From contig NC_021741.1 in NCBI RefSeq assembly GCF_000422085.1, positions 2,666,001 to 2,730,000 of the forward strand: a DNA stretch of 64,000 nucleotides, given 5' to 3'. The position numbers and the translations under genes are program-made. This stretch comes from Serratia liquefaciens ATCC 27592. GTDB taxonomy: Bacteria > Pseudomonadota > Gammaproteobacteria > Enterobacterales > Enterobacteriaceae. The number at the start of each line of letters is the position of its first letter. Within the stretch, counting starts at the first letter, position 1. Positions 17,070 to 25,685 of the stretch are shown piece by piece. Under the pieces are notes generated by a model. It was given only the letters and a program-made list of their open reading frames with translations. It did no database searches and had not been told where the DNA came from.

Positions 17070-17779
17070 AAAAAGTTGTCGCGATCCGACATGTGAATTT
17101 TGAAAACCTCGGCATTCTGGGCTCACTGCTGTCATTGCGTGGCTATCAGATTGATTATTTCGACGCGGGCCGTGACGACATCCGCACCATCGTTAACGAG
17201 GATACCGACCTGCTGGTGGTGCTGGGCGGGCCAATCAGCGCCGCTCAACACTTCGCCGGCCAGCAACACTATGCGTTTCTCAACGATGAGTTAGCACTGG
17301 TTACCCAGCGTCTCCAGCAAAAACGGCCTACGATCGGTGTCTGTCTCGGCGCGCAGGTGATTGCCCAAGCGCTGGGCGCCGAGGTCGTTTCACTTGGCGT
17401 GAAAGAGATCGGTTACGCTCCCTTAACCTTGACGGATAATGAAGACTCGGTGCTGGCGCCACTGGCGTCCACGCCGGTGCTTCACTGGCACGGTGATATG
17501 TTTATGATCCCTGAAGGCACGACCCGCCTGGCGGGTACCGAAATCTGCCCTAATCAGGCATTTGAGTATCAGGATTTCGCCCTTGGGCTACAGTTCCATC
17601 TGGAAGCCGATCACCGCGATCTGGAACGGTGGCTGGTGGGACATGCCTGTGAACTTGAGCTGGCCGGCATCGTGCCGCAGCTTTTGCGCCAACAGGCTGC
17701 GCGTTACGGCACAGAATTGGAGCAACGCGCCCGCCAGGTATTTACGCGCTGGTTGGATAAAATCGAACCAAGGAAGTGA
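17066..17779 (+). CDS. Class I glutamine amidotransferase (GMP synthase-like)
   Basis: A 237-residue class I GATase domain protein. The oxyanion motif VVLGGPIS (residues ~51-58), nucleophile cysteine in GVCLGAQVIAQALG, and the His/Glu of LQFHLEAD are all present, so the glutaminase triad looks intact. Stand-alone members of this COG often act on gamma-glutamyl compounds rather than supply ammonia to a synthase. The ATG overlaps the end of the 85-residue gene and the stop is 3 bases before the PdxK-like gene. It is not PdxT, which has a different length and motif spacing. The substrate is unknown. Confidence 0.88.
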   Translation: MKKVVAIRHVNFENLGILGSLLSLRGYQIDYFDAGRDDIRTIVNEDTDLLVVLGGPISAAQHFAGQQHYAFLNDELALVTQRLQQKRPTIGVCLGAQVIAQALGAEVVSLGVKEIGYAPLTLTDNEDSVLAPLASTPVLHWHGDMFMIPEGTTRLAGTEICPNQAFEYQDFALGLQFHLEADHRDLERWLVGHACELELAGIVPQLLRQQAARYGTELEQRARQVFTRWLDKIEPRK

Positions 17780-17782
17780 TAG

Positions 17783-18622
17783 ATGCAACAAATTTCTCAA
17801 TTACAGCCGCCGCAGATTGATGTCATCAGTATTCAATCTCAGGTGGTGTATGGCAGCGTCGGCAACGGGATAGCCTACCGCACGCTGTTGAAAAAGGGGC
17901 TGGAAGTGCTGCAGGTGCCCAGCGTGCTGTTCGGTTGCCCCCCTTATTACGGTACGCCCAGCGGCGGCGTAATCTCCGCCGAGTGGTTCGGCGGTTTTCT
18001 GGCGGATTTGCTGGCCCGCGGCGTGATGAATCGCACCCGGGCGGTGATTGTCGGTTATCTGGGCAATGTCGACCAATGCCATATTCTGGATACCTGGTTA
18101 CAGCGCGTGCGCGCGATCAATCCGCAGATAAAGATTTATATCGATCCGGTGATGGGCGATTACGGCGAAGGTGTTTATGTCGATAAGCGCATTGTCGATT
18201 GCTACCGCTCCCCCTTCCTGCAATTGGCCAATGGCCTGACCCCTAACGGCTTCGAACTGGAGCAGCTTTGCGGTCACCCTCTGACCACTCAGGAACAGAC
18301 GCGGCAGGCTGCACAGGCGTTGCTCAATGACACCACCGAGTGGGTGTTGGTGACCAGCGCACCGGGCGTGGCGGAAAACGACGATCAACTGGGGTTACTG
18401 CTGGTCAAGCACGACGAAGTGCAAAGCTATACCCACCCCAGAATTCAATCAAAGGTCAAAGGCACCGGGGATATGTTTGCCGCGTTGCTGGTCAGCCATC
18501 TGCTGCATGGCAAAAGTCTCGATGAGGCGATCGTGACCGCCGGGGGGGAAGTTTGTGATGTTCTGGCGGAAGCGGAGCATTTCGGCCTGGAGGAAATTGG
18601 CAGTCTGCGCGCTTTGAAATAG
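17783..18622 (+). CDS. pdxK: Pyridoxine/pyridoxal/pyridoxamine kinase (PdxK-like)
   Basis: A 279-residue ribokinase-fold vitamin B6 kinase. IDVISIQSQVVYGSVGNGIA matches E. coli PdxK more closely than PdxY, as do DPVMGDYGEGVYV, GLTPNGFELEQLCG, WVLVTSAPGVAENDD and the catalytic KGTGDMFAALLVSHLLHGK (Asp is the base). It phosphorylates B6 vitamers to PLP precursors in the cytosol. Start ATG 17783 with AAGGAAGTGATAG upstream, 3 bases after the amidotransferase. A MocR regulator sits upstream and divergent, supporting B6-responsive control. The genome probably has another B6 kinase elsewhere, which I cannot see. Confidence 0.88.
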   Translation: MQQISQLQPPQIDVISIQSQVVYGSVGNGIAYRTLLKKGLEVLQVPSVLFGCPPYYGTPSGGVISAEWFGGFLADLLARGVMNRTRAVIVGYLGNVDQCHILDTWLQRVRAINPQIKIYIDPVMGDYGEGVYVDKRIVDCYRSPFLQLANGLTPNGFELEQLCGHPLTTQEQTRQAAQALLNDTTEWVLVTSAPGVAENDDQLGLLLVKHDEVQSYTHPRIQSKVKGTGDMFAALLVSHLLHGKSLDEAIVTAGGEVCDVLAEAEHFGLEEIGSLRALK

Positions 18623-18634
18623 GCCGGGAGTGAC

Positions 18635-18652
18635 GGGGCAGCCAGCTGCCCC
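18635..18652. terminator. Hairpin between convergent pdxK-like and ycgR
   Basis: GGGGCAGC-CA-GCTGCCCC, an 8-bp inverted repeat in the 41-base gap between the two stops. No clear T-run on either side, but the position suits a shared transcript end. Confidence 0.45.
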
Positions 18653-18663
18653 TCGCGTCTTGG

Positions 18664-19377
18664 TTAGCGTTTTTTCTTTTTGTTGAAGTCCAATTCAAAC
18701 GCAAACACCGCACTCTGAATTTTTCTTTCCATGGCCAAACCCAGTTTCATAAAGCGGCACGACAGGCGTGAAAAATGCACCATGTTGTCGTCGTCATCCA
18801 GCTCATGATCGTCGTTGATCACCACCAGCTCCATATTGACCTTGAAACTGCCGTAGCTGCCAAGATCCAACAACGCTTTTTTGAACTGGAAGCCGGGCTG
18901 TAGGTTTGGCGGTAACGGACCGTCAACGCGCAGCCCTACACCACCGGCGGACAGATCGTGGATCCTCAGCTGATATTCACTGCCATCGGCGTATTCACCA
19001 CTGCACAAAAACTGGCGCCAGTGAGGGGTAGTCACACGGAACTGACGGCGGCGCTGGATGTAAACCAGCTGCTTCGGCAATTGGGTTGAACAGACATTGA
19101 CGCCCTGCTGCTCGATGAATTCGGCCCGACCTACGGAGAACTCGATCTTCGCATCATGGCTTTCAATCACGATGGTGTATTCGCCATCAACCGTCGCATC
19201 CACCTCATCGCCGCTAAACACGATGTTGTCCGGCCCGACGCTCAATAACAAACTCTGAAACTGCTGCTTCTCATTTACGACCCGTAGCGGCGTGCGTTGT
19301 TTACAAATCTCACGCAGAATCGCCAGTACTTCAAAGCGCTCCTGCTTGATAAACAATCCGTTATCATTCTGCTCCAC
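18664..19377 (-). CDS. ycgR: YcgR-like flagellar brake protein, PilZ domain
   Basis: A 237-residue c-di-GMP effector. An N-terminal YcgR domain (about residues 1-105) is followed by a PilZ domain with the c-di-GMP motifs RxxxR (R110-R114 in QRRRQFR) and DLSAGG (residues 141-146). In E. coli it slows flagellar rotation when c-di-GMP is high. The frame is open upstream to 19587, but that part overlaps the next gene. I chose the GTG at 19377 because CAGGAGCGTCAA sits right in front of it and the length then equals the family's (244 in E. coli). No flagellar genes are in the window, so it is an orphan, as is usual for ycgR. Confidence 0.88.
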   Translation of the reverse strand: MEQNDNGLFIKQERFEVLAILREICKQRTPLRVVNEKQQFQSLLLSVGPDNIVFSGDEVDATVDGEYTIVIESHDAKIEFSVGRAEFIEQQGVNVCSTQLPKQLVYIQRRRQFRVTTPHWRQFLCSGEYADGSEYQLRIHDLSAGGVGLRVDGPLPPNLQPGFQFKKALLDLGSYGSFKVNMELVVINDDHELDDDDNMVHFSRLSCRFMKLGLAMERKIQSAVFAFELDFNKKKKR

Positions 19378-19450
19378 TTGACGCTCCTGGCACTTCCCAA
19401 TGACGTTGACACTTTCCTTACAGTTATCATCACTGGGAATATTCCTAAAG

Positions 19451-20233
19451 TCAAATTTGCCAGCGATGCCAGGCTTGCGGTAACAGTCTGGCGAAGCGTT
19501 CTGCCCAGGCCTGTTGACCTTGTTGATCGGCAAGCAGATCCTGGCGGATCTCGATACCGACATAGGGCAATTGCCGGCGCTCAGCATGCACCGGCAGGGT
19601 GTAGTCCGTCGCGTCGGTCATGGCATAGGGCTCGTTGATGCCCACCTGCAAATCCCCTTCTTCACGCAGCAGCTCAGCCAGCAACAACGCGAACTCCGGC
19701 TGACGGTTGAACAACAGTCCGACCTGCCACGGGCGCGCGTTGCCTTTAAACACCGGCGTAAAGCTGTGCATGGCAACGATCGCCGTCGGCAAGCCGCTAC
19801 GCTGGCGCGCATCCAGGCTGTCGGTTATCGCCTGATGGTAAGGCAGAAAAATCTCATGCTCGCGCGCCAGCGCCTGTTCGGCCGCAATGCCCACGTTGCC
19901 GGGGATCGGCGTCAACTCGGACAGTTCTGGTATGGAACTGGGGATGCCGGGTGTCCGATTACAGTCAATAACCAAACGCGAATAGCGCTGATGAATCAGC
20001 GGCGCGTCCAGCTGGCGACTAAGGTGACGTGAAACGTTCAGTGCGCCGATGTCCCAGCCAATATGACGGTCTATTTCGCCGGGCGGCAGCCCAAGATCGC
20101 CCAATTGCTGCGGTATTGCCTGCCCGGCGTGATCGCAAAGCAATAAGAAGGGCGCGAGGCCTTTTGGCGTTTCAATCGCGACGGCGGCGGGATCTTCGGC
20201 GGACAACAAAAACGGGGCGAACGGCTGTGGCAT
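19451..20233 (-). CDS. N-formylglutamate amidohydrolase family protein
   Basis: A 260-residue protein of the N-formylglutamate amidohydrolase fold. Seen motifs: FLLLCDHAGQAIPQQLGDLGLP at the start (metal-binding region), RHIGWDIGALNVSRHLSRQLDAPLIHQRYSRLVIDCNR and VAMHSFTPVF. HutG-type enzymes release formate from N-formylglutamate, but no hut genes are near, and many family members of this length are of unproven substrate. Start ATG 20233 with CCGGAGTTTTTC upstream. It lies between ycgR and olsF on the same strand with gaps of about 70 and 100 bases, so operon membership is unclear. Confidence 0.85.
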   Translation of the reverse strand: MPQPFAPFLLSAEDPAAVAIETPKGLAPFLLLCDHAGQAIPQQLGDLGLPPGEIDRHIGWDIGALNVSRHLSRQLDAPLIHQRYSRLVIDCNRTPGIPSSIPELSELTPIPGNVGIAAEQALAREHEIFLPYHQAITDSLDARQRSGLPTAIVAMHSFTPVFKGNARPWQVGLLFNRQPEFALLLAELLREEGDLQVGINEPYAMTDATDYTLPVHAERRQLPYVGIEIRQDLLADQQGQQAWAERFARLLPQAWHRWQI

Positions 20234-20332
20234 GAAAAACTCCGGCGGAGGAACAAAGCCTTATCTTAGGCTATTTTCCCCCGCCGGTGCCAAGCTTCGG
20301 ATTAGATCAAAAACGCATGAGCGCCACGCCAA

Positions 20333-22054
20333 TTACTCTATGCACGCCTCCTGCGGCTGATGCACTGCGATATAACGTTGGAAACGCGCAGGTTTAAGCC
20401 GAGTGAGATCGACCAGCACCAGCCCATCAATACAGTTATTGAAGGCCGGATCGGTGCCAAAATCGATGAACTGCACCCCGCCCGGTTCACACAGCTCGGT
20501 ATATTGTTTATACAACGTGGGGATCGAACAGCCGATATTGCTCAACAGGCTTTTCAGTCGCACCAGATCTTCCTGGTAGTTATCGCCGGCAAACTGCGCC
20601 AGCACCTGAGGTAACGAGGCAGGATAAGGCTGCCGCGACTGCGCCAGCGCGCTGTCCGGCGAGAAATACAGCCGGTAGAAGGCGATCAGCAGATCGCGCG
20701 CCGTTACCGGCATGCCTCCGGATATAGACACCGGGCCAAAAAGATAGCGGTACTGCGGGTACTTCGCCAGGTAGGCGCCTATGCCCAACCACAGATAATC
20801 CAGCCCGCGTTTGCCCCAGTAGGCCGGCTGAATGAAACTGCGGCCCAGCTCAATGCCCTGCGCCAGAATAGGTGCCATATCGCGGTCATAATGGAACAGG
20901 CTGTTGCTGTAAATGCCTTCCAGGCCCTTGCGTTCCAACTGCTCGGCGGTTGGGATAAAACGGTAAGCGCCGACAATTTCCAACTCGTCCGCGTCCCACA
21001 GCACCAGGTGGTAATAGTCGTCGTCGTAGCTGTCCAGATCGCGGCGGCGACCGGAGCCTTCCCCCACCGCACGGAAAGCGATTTCGCGCAGGCGTCCTAG
21101 CTCACGCAGGATAGGCGTACGCGCTTCGTCCTGACGGCGATACAGGAAGATGATTTTGCCGTCCGGGGTAACCCCCAGCCGCTCACAGTTTGCCAGCGCT
21201 TTCTTCAGTTCCAGTCGGTCTTCCGGCAAGGCGATCGGAGATTCGCTGGCAAACAATCCTTCTTTACCCTGCCCCAGGCGATAAACGTGACGGCGGAAAC
21301 GCTCCGCCAGATCTTTCGCGCTGGTATGGCCGTCGTGCCAGTTGGCAAAGGGAATACGGCCACCCACGCGGATTTTAATGCGCCCGCCCTGCTGCTGGAA
21401 CATTTCGCGCACCAGTAATAGCGTGGACAGAGGTCGATAAACCAGGGAGGTGAAGTAGAATAAATTGCTGTTACGGGCGCTGATGTGGATCGGCACAATC
21501 GGTGCGCGCGCCTTGGCCGCCAGACGCAAGAAACCAGTATGCCAATGCCCGTCGCGAATGCCTTTCGGGCTCATGCGCGACACTTCGCCAGCGGGGAACA
21601 GGATCAGCGCACCCTGCTTGTCCAATTGCGCCTGCATGCCTTCAATTTGCTTGCGGCTGGTCTTATAGGCGACGTTGTCCACCGGTACGAACAGGCTGCG
21701 CAGCGGTTCGATGTAGGTCAGCAGTTGGCTGGCCACCACTTTGACATCCGGCCGCACCGCCGCGACCGCACGCAGCAGCACCAGTCCGTCAAGTGACCCT
21801 ATCGGGTGATTAGCCACCAGCACCACCGGTCCCTGGCTCGGGATATTTTCCAGATCGCCATCCACCAGTTCACAACTGAGGTTGAAGTAGTCCACCACCT
21901 GCTCGATCAGATCCAGGCCTTTCAGATGGGGATAATCGGCGGCAAACTGTTTGAATTCTTTTTCGAAGAGTAAAGTTCTCAGCAGGCTACGCTGCCAGGC
22001 AGGGGTATTGCGGTGTGGAAATGCATCATGCAACAGAGAGTCCAAGCTAAACAT
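20333..22054 (-). CDS. olsF: OlsF-type bifunctional acyltransferase for ornithine lipid synthesis
   Basis: A 573-residue two-domain protein. The N-terminal half (about 60-280) is a PlsC/OlsA-like O-acyltransferase with VVLVANHPIGSLDG (His83), and FPAGEVSRMSPKGIRDGHWHTGFLRLA. The C-terminal half (about 300-560) is an OlsB/GNAT-like N-acyltransferase with AYRFIPTAEQLERKGLEGIYSNS, ELGRSFIQPAYWGKRGLDYLWLGIGAYL and LFGPVSISGGMP. This order and length match OlsF, described from Serratia proteamaculans, where the C-terminal part acylates ornithine and the N-terminal part adds the second acyl chain. Start ATG 22054 has a strong AGGAGATAACGCG. The product is a phosphorus-free membrane lipid, often made when phosphate is low. 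Its own promoter is in 22055-22222. Confidence 0.9.
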   Translation of the reverse strand: MFSLDSLLHDAFPHRNTPAWQRSLLRTLLFEKEFKQFAADYPHLKGLDLIEQVVDYFNLSCELVDGDLENIPSQGPVVLVANHPIGSLDGLVLLRAVAAVRPDVKVVASQLLTYIEPLRSLFVPVDNVAYKTSRKQIEGMQAQLDKQGALILFPAGEVSRMSPKGIRDGHWHTGFLRLAAKARAPIVPIHISARNSNLFYFTSLVYRPLSTLLLVREMFQQQGGRIKIRVGGRIPFANWHDGHTSAKDLAERFRRHVYRLGQGKEGLFASESPIALPEDRLELKKALANCERLGVTPDGKIIFLYRRQDEARTPILRELGRLREIAFRAVGEGSGRRRDLDSYDDDYYHLVLWDADELEIVGAYRFIPTAEQLERKGLEGIYSNSLFHYDRDMAPILAQGIELGRSFIQPAYWGKRGLDYLWLGIGAYLAKYPQYRYLFGPVSISGGMPVTARDLLIAFYRLYFSPDSALAQSRQPYPASLPQVLAQFAGDNYQEDLVRLKSLLSNIGCSIPTLYKQYTELCEPGGVQFIDFGTDPAFNNCIDGLVLVDLTRLKPARFQRYIAVHQPQEACIE

Positions 22055-22222
22055 CGCGTTATCTCCTGGCTTAGTCGCTGCAAAATTAAGCCAGCGCTAT
22101 GACCCTAACATGTCAGTAACATGACAAAAAAATGAAATCCCTCGACCTATCAGGTATAGCAAATTATTGAAAACTTGGTGGCGACTCTCTGCTTGTCGCC
22201 CCCTCGCCGCATTTTATGCCAA

Positions 22223-23884
22223 TTAAATCAGCGCTTCGATCCGCTGATTCACCGCTTCACGCAGCCGCAGCAGCGGTGCTGCCTGATGCGGATAACGTTT
22301 AAAAGTGATACGCATCCCCAGTTCCTGTTCAATCAATGCCTCTACCGTGTGGCGATCCGTCAGGCTTTCCAACAGCTGCAGCGCACGCATGTCCTGCAAG
22401 CCCTGATGCAGCACCCGTAACCGCAGCGACTCCACCGGCGTCAGGTTTTCGCCGGGGTAAACCACAAAGGCGTCGCCGGAAGGAAACGCATTTCGGCAAT
22501 CGGTCACCGCGTAGGGGTTAAGTTTTTCTCGCGAATGGCCGCTGTTATAGAAGTTGAACCCCCAGTGCAGAAAACCGCTGATGTTGTACAGGTAAAGCTG
22601 GATGCCCAGAATACGATTACGCGCCGAAGGTTGAGCAAAGAAACGGTTGGCCACCTCGGTCTTTTGCACGCAGCAGTAATAGGCCCACAGGCCCGGAACC
22701 TGATGCTCAAGGAAAGCGTCTATATGGTCGGTAGCGGCCACTGGCGTTTCCACCAGTCCTTGCCGGTAAAACGCGTAGTCTGACAGCGCGTCAAAAGTGC
22801 GGAACCCGGCCAGCAGCGGGCGCAAGGCGGCAACGGCACGCTGATAAACGGCGATGTTCTCCAGCGTTGGCTCATCCGAGATATGGAACCAGACCTGCTG
22901 TTGCAACTGGCGATCGCGGAACCATGCGGTCAACGCCGGCAACAGAGCCTGCAAAAACTGTTGATACTCCTGCGCGTGGGCGTCAGTGTGCCAACCGAAC
23001 AGCGGGCAAAGTGCGCCGTCGATCTCCGCCAGAATTTTTGGCGCATGCGCCGCCCCCCACTGGGTGAACAACGGGGCAATCTCAAAATGTTCAATCCCCT
23101 CTTCCTGCGCCATATCCACCCACTGGGCCAGCCGCTGGAAATCAAACCGATAACCCTGCGCGGAACGCTGTACGCCAATCAACTGTACCGTGGTGCGCTC
23201 GCCGCCGACGGCGGTATCCAGCGGTGGCGTGAAGATCGGCGTCAGCAGCATGTTGACTCCGCTGTTAACCGCACAGCGAACAAAGTTGCGTACCGCCAGC
23301 CAGTATTCGGGACTGAACACCGGCACGCGGTAATAATCCGCCAGACAATCGGTATGCACCCATTCGGTGTGCAACAGGGTTTGCGGCGGCAGTTCAACCG
23401 GGACGATATGCAGCGTCAGGGCGGCGCTGGCCAGGGCTTCGCCGCTGATAACATCAAACAAGGTCAGGTTCAGCGGGCAATCCCCGCCTGGCACAGGCGT
23501 CGACGGCGGTGTATAGGTCAGCCAAAGGCAGCCGTAATAATTGTTGGCGACAAAGAAACGCTGCTCGGTCAGCGGCATCAGCGGATCGGGAAATAACCCC
23601 GGCTCGGTACGCAGATAGTTCTCATCGGTCTGGGCATAACAGGGAAAGTGGCTGGGTACCGATTGCACCTGCCGCACGCTGATATACTCCGCCAGTGATC
23701 CCTCAAGACGGTAGCTTAATTCACGCCGAGTTTCGTTATCGGCCCGGTGAAGGCAATAAACCCCCTGCCAGGAAATCATTTCATTGCTCAGGCCACTCAA
23801 CTTATTTATTTGATCAATCTGTGGTGCATTGTGGCTGTGGAATATCTTTTCCAGACTGTGAGTAAAAGTCAATGAAAGGCGCAT
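22223..23884 (-). CDS. DUF4091 (glycoside-hydrolase-like) protein
   Basis: A 553-residue protein with no signal peptide. Its C-terminal part resembles the DUF4091 domain, a module attached to TIM-barrel-like proteins in carbohydrate loci: FRTFDALSDYAFYRQGLVET, LGIQLYLYNISGFLHWGFNFYNSG and FVVYPGENLTPVESLRLRVLHQGLQDMRALQLLE. The middle (about 190-380) reads like a TIM barrel with VWFHISDEPT, where the acidic residues could be catalytic. It is divergent from the sugar ABC transporter operon and is presumably cytoplasmic, acting on an imported oligosaccharide or glycoside. No activity is established for the family as far as I know. The start has only a weak ribosome site. Confidence 0.8.
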   Translation of the reverse strand: MRLSLTFTHSLEKIFHSHNAPQIDQINKLSGLSNEMISWQGVYCLHRADNETRRELSYRLEGSLAEYISVRQVQSVPSHFPCYAQTDENYLRTEPGLFPDPLMPLTEQRFFVANNYYGCLWLTYTPPSTPVPGGDCPLNLTLFDVISGEALASAALTLHIVPVELPPQTLLHTEWVHTDCLADYYRVPVFSPEYWLAVRNFVRCAVNSGVNMLLTPIFTPPLDTAVGGERTTVQLIGVQRSAQGYRFDFQRLAQWVDMAQEEGIEHFEIAPLFTQWGAAHAPKILAEIDGALCPLFGWHTDAHAQEYQQFLQALLPALTAWFRDRQLQQQVWFHISDEPTLENIAVYQRAVAALRPLLAGFRTFDALSDYAFYRQGLVETPVAATDHIDAFLEHQVPGLWAYYCCVQKTEVANRFFAQPSARNRILGIQLYLYNISGFLHWGFNFYNSGHSREKLNPYAVTDCRNAFPSGDAFVVYPGENLTPVESLRLRVLHQGLQDMRALQLLESLTDRHTVEALIEQELGMRITFKRYPHQAAPLLRLREAVNQRIEALI

Positions 23885-24349
23885 AGCAATAATCTCGCTC
23901 TAATGGGGAAATACCGATGAGTCATTTTCAGGCTAGCCCCTTTTATCGATTCAAACAATAGTGGTCATTCAAAAAACGGCGTTTACGTCGAGGCAAAGCC
24001 TGCCGATACAATTTTTTTGTTTATTTGCATCACAAAAATGAAAGATACCCAGACATGCACAATAAAAATGTTTTTAATCCCCATTATGGTGCAAGGGTTA
24101 TCACTTATTCCTATGACCCCAGCAGCCAGTCATTGCCCAACGGCAGGGCCAAAACTGCCGCAGAAGGTTAACGAATTGTGAACAACTTACGCTTTCGGTT
24201 TACGCCCCAACCCTTTCAATCTTAACAACATCGAAACATTCGCGCCCCATTTTTGGGCAGATCGGGGTGTATTGACACATTGAAAGTTAAGGGATAGAAA
24301 GAATTCACGTTACGAAAATATTTATTCGTCGTCCACCGAGGGGAAAGCA
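23885..24349. promoter_or_regulatory. Divergent control region of the sugar locus
   Basis: A 465-base region without a gene. It holds GCTTTCGGTT at 24191-24200, the same decamer that occurs at 30951-30960 before the DeoR-type regulator, and a second CTTTC at 24213-24217, 21 bases (two helix turns) further on. A promoter for the transporter fits TTGACA at 24272-24277 and TAGAAA at 24295-24300 (17-base spacer). The middle is AT-rich. A TGGTG...TATCAC stretch near 24093-24112 is only a poor CRP match. Confidence 0.5.
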
Positions 24350-25603
24350 ATGTCACCGATAAAAAATACCGGCCGTCTTCTGGCGCATTCTGCCATTGCG
24401 ACGGCATTATTATTGCCGACCATGTTATATGCCGCCGATCAAATAACTTTGCGTTATGCCGTATGGGACAGAAATCAATTACCGGCCGAGCAGGAAATCG
24501 CCAAACGCTTTGAAAAAGAAAACCCAAACATTAAAATAGCCATAGAATTAACGCCGTCGGCACAATACTTCGTTAAATTGGATTCCGCCGCAGCTGGCGG
24601 CGTAGCGCCAGATATATTCTGGATAAATATGCCTTATTTTGTTCAATATGCCAAAAACGGCATTATGCAACCTTTAACACCTTATATTAGCGGCAGCAGC
24701 GTCAAGCTAAATGACGTGGTCGCCAGTTCGGTAAAAGCCTATCAGTATGACGGCCAACAGATGGCCATCCCGCGCGACGTGGACTCTATTGCGGTGTGGT
24801 ACAACAAAAAGCTGTTCGATCAGGCCGGTGTCAGCTACCCCACCAGCGATTGGAACTGGAATGACCTGAAAACCAAAGCCGCAGCCTTGAAAACCGGCTT
24901 GAAAGGCAGTGCCTTCCCGTTGGTGATGGACCTTAGCATCGACGGCCAGGACAGCTACATGAACCTGCTGTTCCAGAACGGCAACCACATCGTCCCGAAA
25001 GACGGCCAGCCGACCGACATCGCCAACGACAAGTCCATCTGGGTATATCAGCAGCTGCAGTCAATGATGAAAGACGGGCTGATGCCCAGCGCCCAGCAAA
25101 TGAGCGAAGTCAAAACCGAGAACATCTTCCAGTCCAACCGCGCGGCCATGGTGTATGCCGGCTCGTGGTTAGCGGCCCCGTTCGCCAACAACCCGCTGAT
25201 TAACGACCATATCGGCGTGGTAATGATGCCGAAAATCGAACGTCAATCCGGCGTGGCGCACAGCCTGGCGTTCGCCATGTCCGCCAACAGCGCCCATAAA
25301 CAAGAAGCCTGGAAATACATCGAGTTTATGAGCACCGAAGCTTCGCAAACCGAGTTGGCGAAAGTGGTGATCCCGGCCAATAAAGTGGCGGCGAAAGCCT
25401 GGGCGGCGGAGATCAAGAAGGTCGATGTTACGCCTTATATCGACACCCTCAACGTGACCGAGGCCTACCCGACCGCCGGGACCAACACGCCAAAATGGCA
25501 GAACATGTGGATAGCCAGTCTGAAGAAAATCTTTATGGGCGCGGATGCCAAACCGGAGATGGATAAGTCGGTCAAGAAGATCGAACGCATCATGGAGCAG
25601 TAA
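24350..25603 (+). CDS. Sugar ABC transporter substrate-binding protein (UgpB/MalE-like)
   Basis: A 417-residue periplasmic binding protein of the sugar type (cluster with UgpB/MalE). A signal peptide (about residues 1-28, ending MLYA) precedes DQITLRYAVWDRNQLPAEQEIAKRFEKENPNIKIAIE, then FVKLDSAAAGGVAPDIFWINMPYF and FQSNRAAMVYAGSWLAAPF. Start ATG 24350 has CGAGGGGAAAGCA. It is first in the operon with two permeases, an ATPase, an oxidoreductase and a ROK kinase. Ligand is likely a short glycan or glycoside; the downstream enzymes suggest an amino sugar of the galacto series. Confidence 0.92.
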   Translation: MSPIKNTGRLLAHSAIATALLLPTMLYAADQITLRYAVWDRNQLPAEQEIAKRFEKENPNIKIAIELTPSAQYFVKLDSAAAGGVAPDIFWINMPYFVQYAKNGIMQPLTPYISGSSVKLNDVVASSVKAYQYDGQQMAIPRDVDSIAVWYNKKLFDQAGVSYPTSDWNWNDLKTKAAALKTGLKGSAFPLVMDLSIDGQDSYMNLLFQNGNHIVPKDGQPTDIANDKSIWVYQQLQSMMKDGLMPSAQQMSEVKTENIFQSNRAAMVYAGSWLAAPFANNPLINDHIGVVMMPKIERQSGVAHSLAFAMSANSAHKQEAWKYIEFMSTEASQTELAKVVIPANKVAAKAWAAEIKKVDVTPYIDTLNVTEAYPTAGTNTPKWQNMWIASLKKIFMGADAKPEMDKSVKKIERIMEQ

Positions 25604-25685
25604 TCGCCCCGTGCCGGCTGCGCCTGCCCGAAGGCGCGGCCTGCAACGGAACACCGCAAAGCCGTTACTGGTGAGGAATGGCAAC

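Noticed and set aside
17783..18622. Naming the B6 kinase PdxY
   Set aside because: The motifs QSQVVYGSVGN and VTSAPGVAEN follow PdxK, not PdxY.
24093..24112. CRP site in the sugar transporter promoter
   Set aside because: The half-sites are two bases too far apart and only partly match TGTGA-N6-TCACA.
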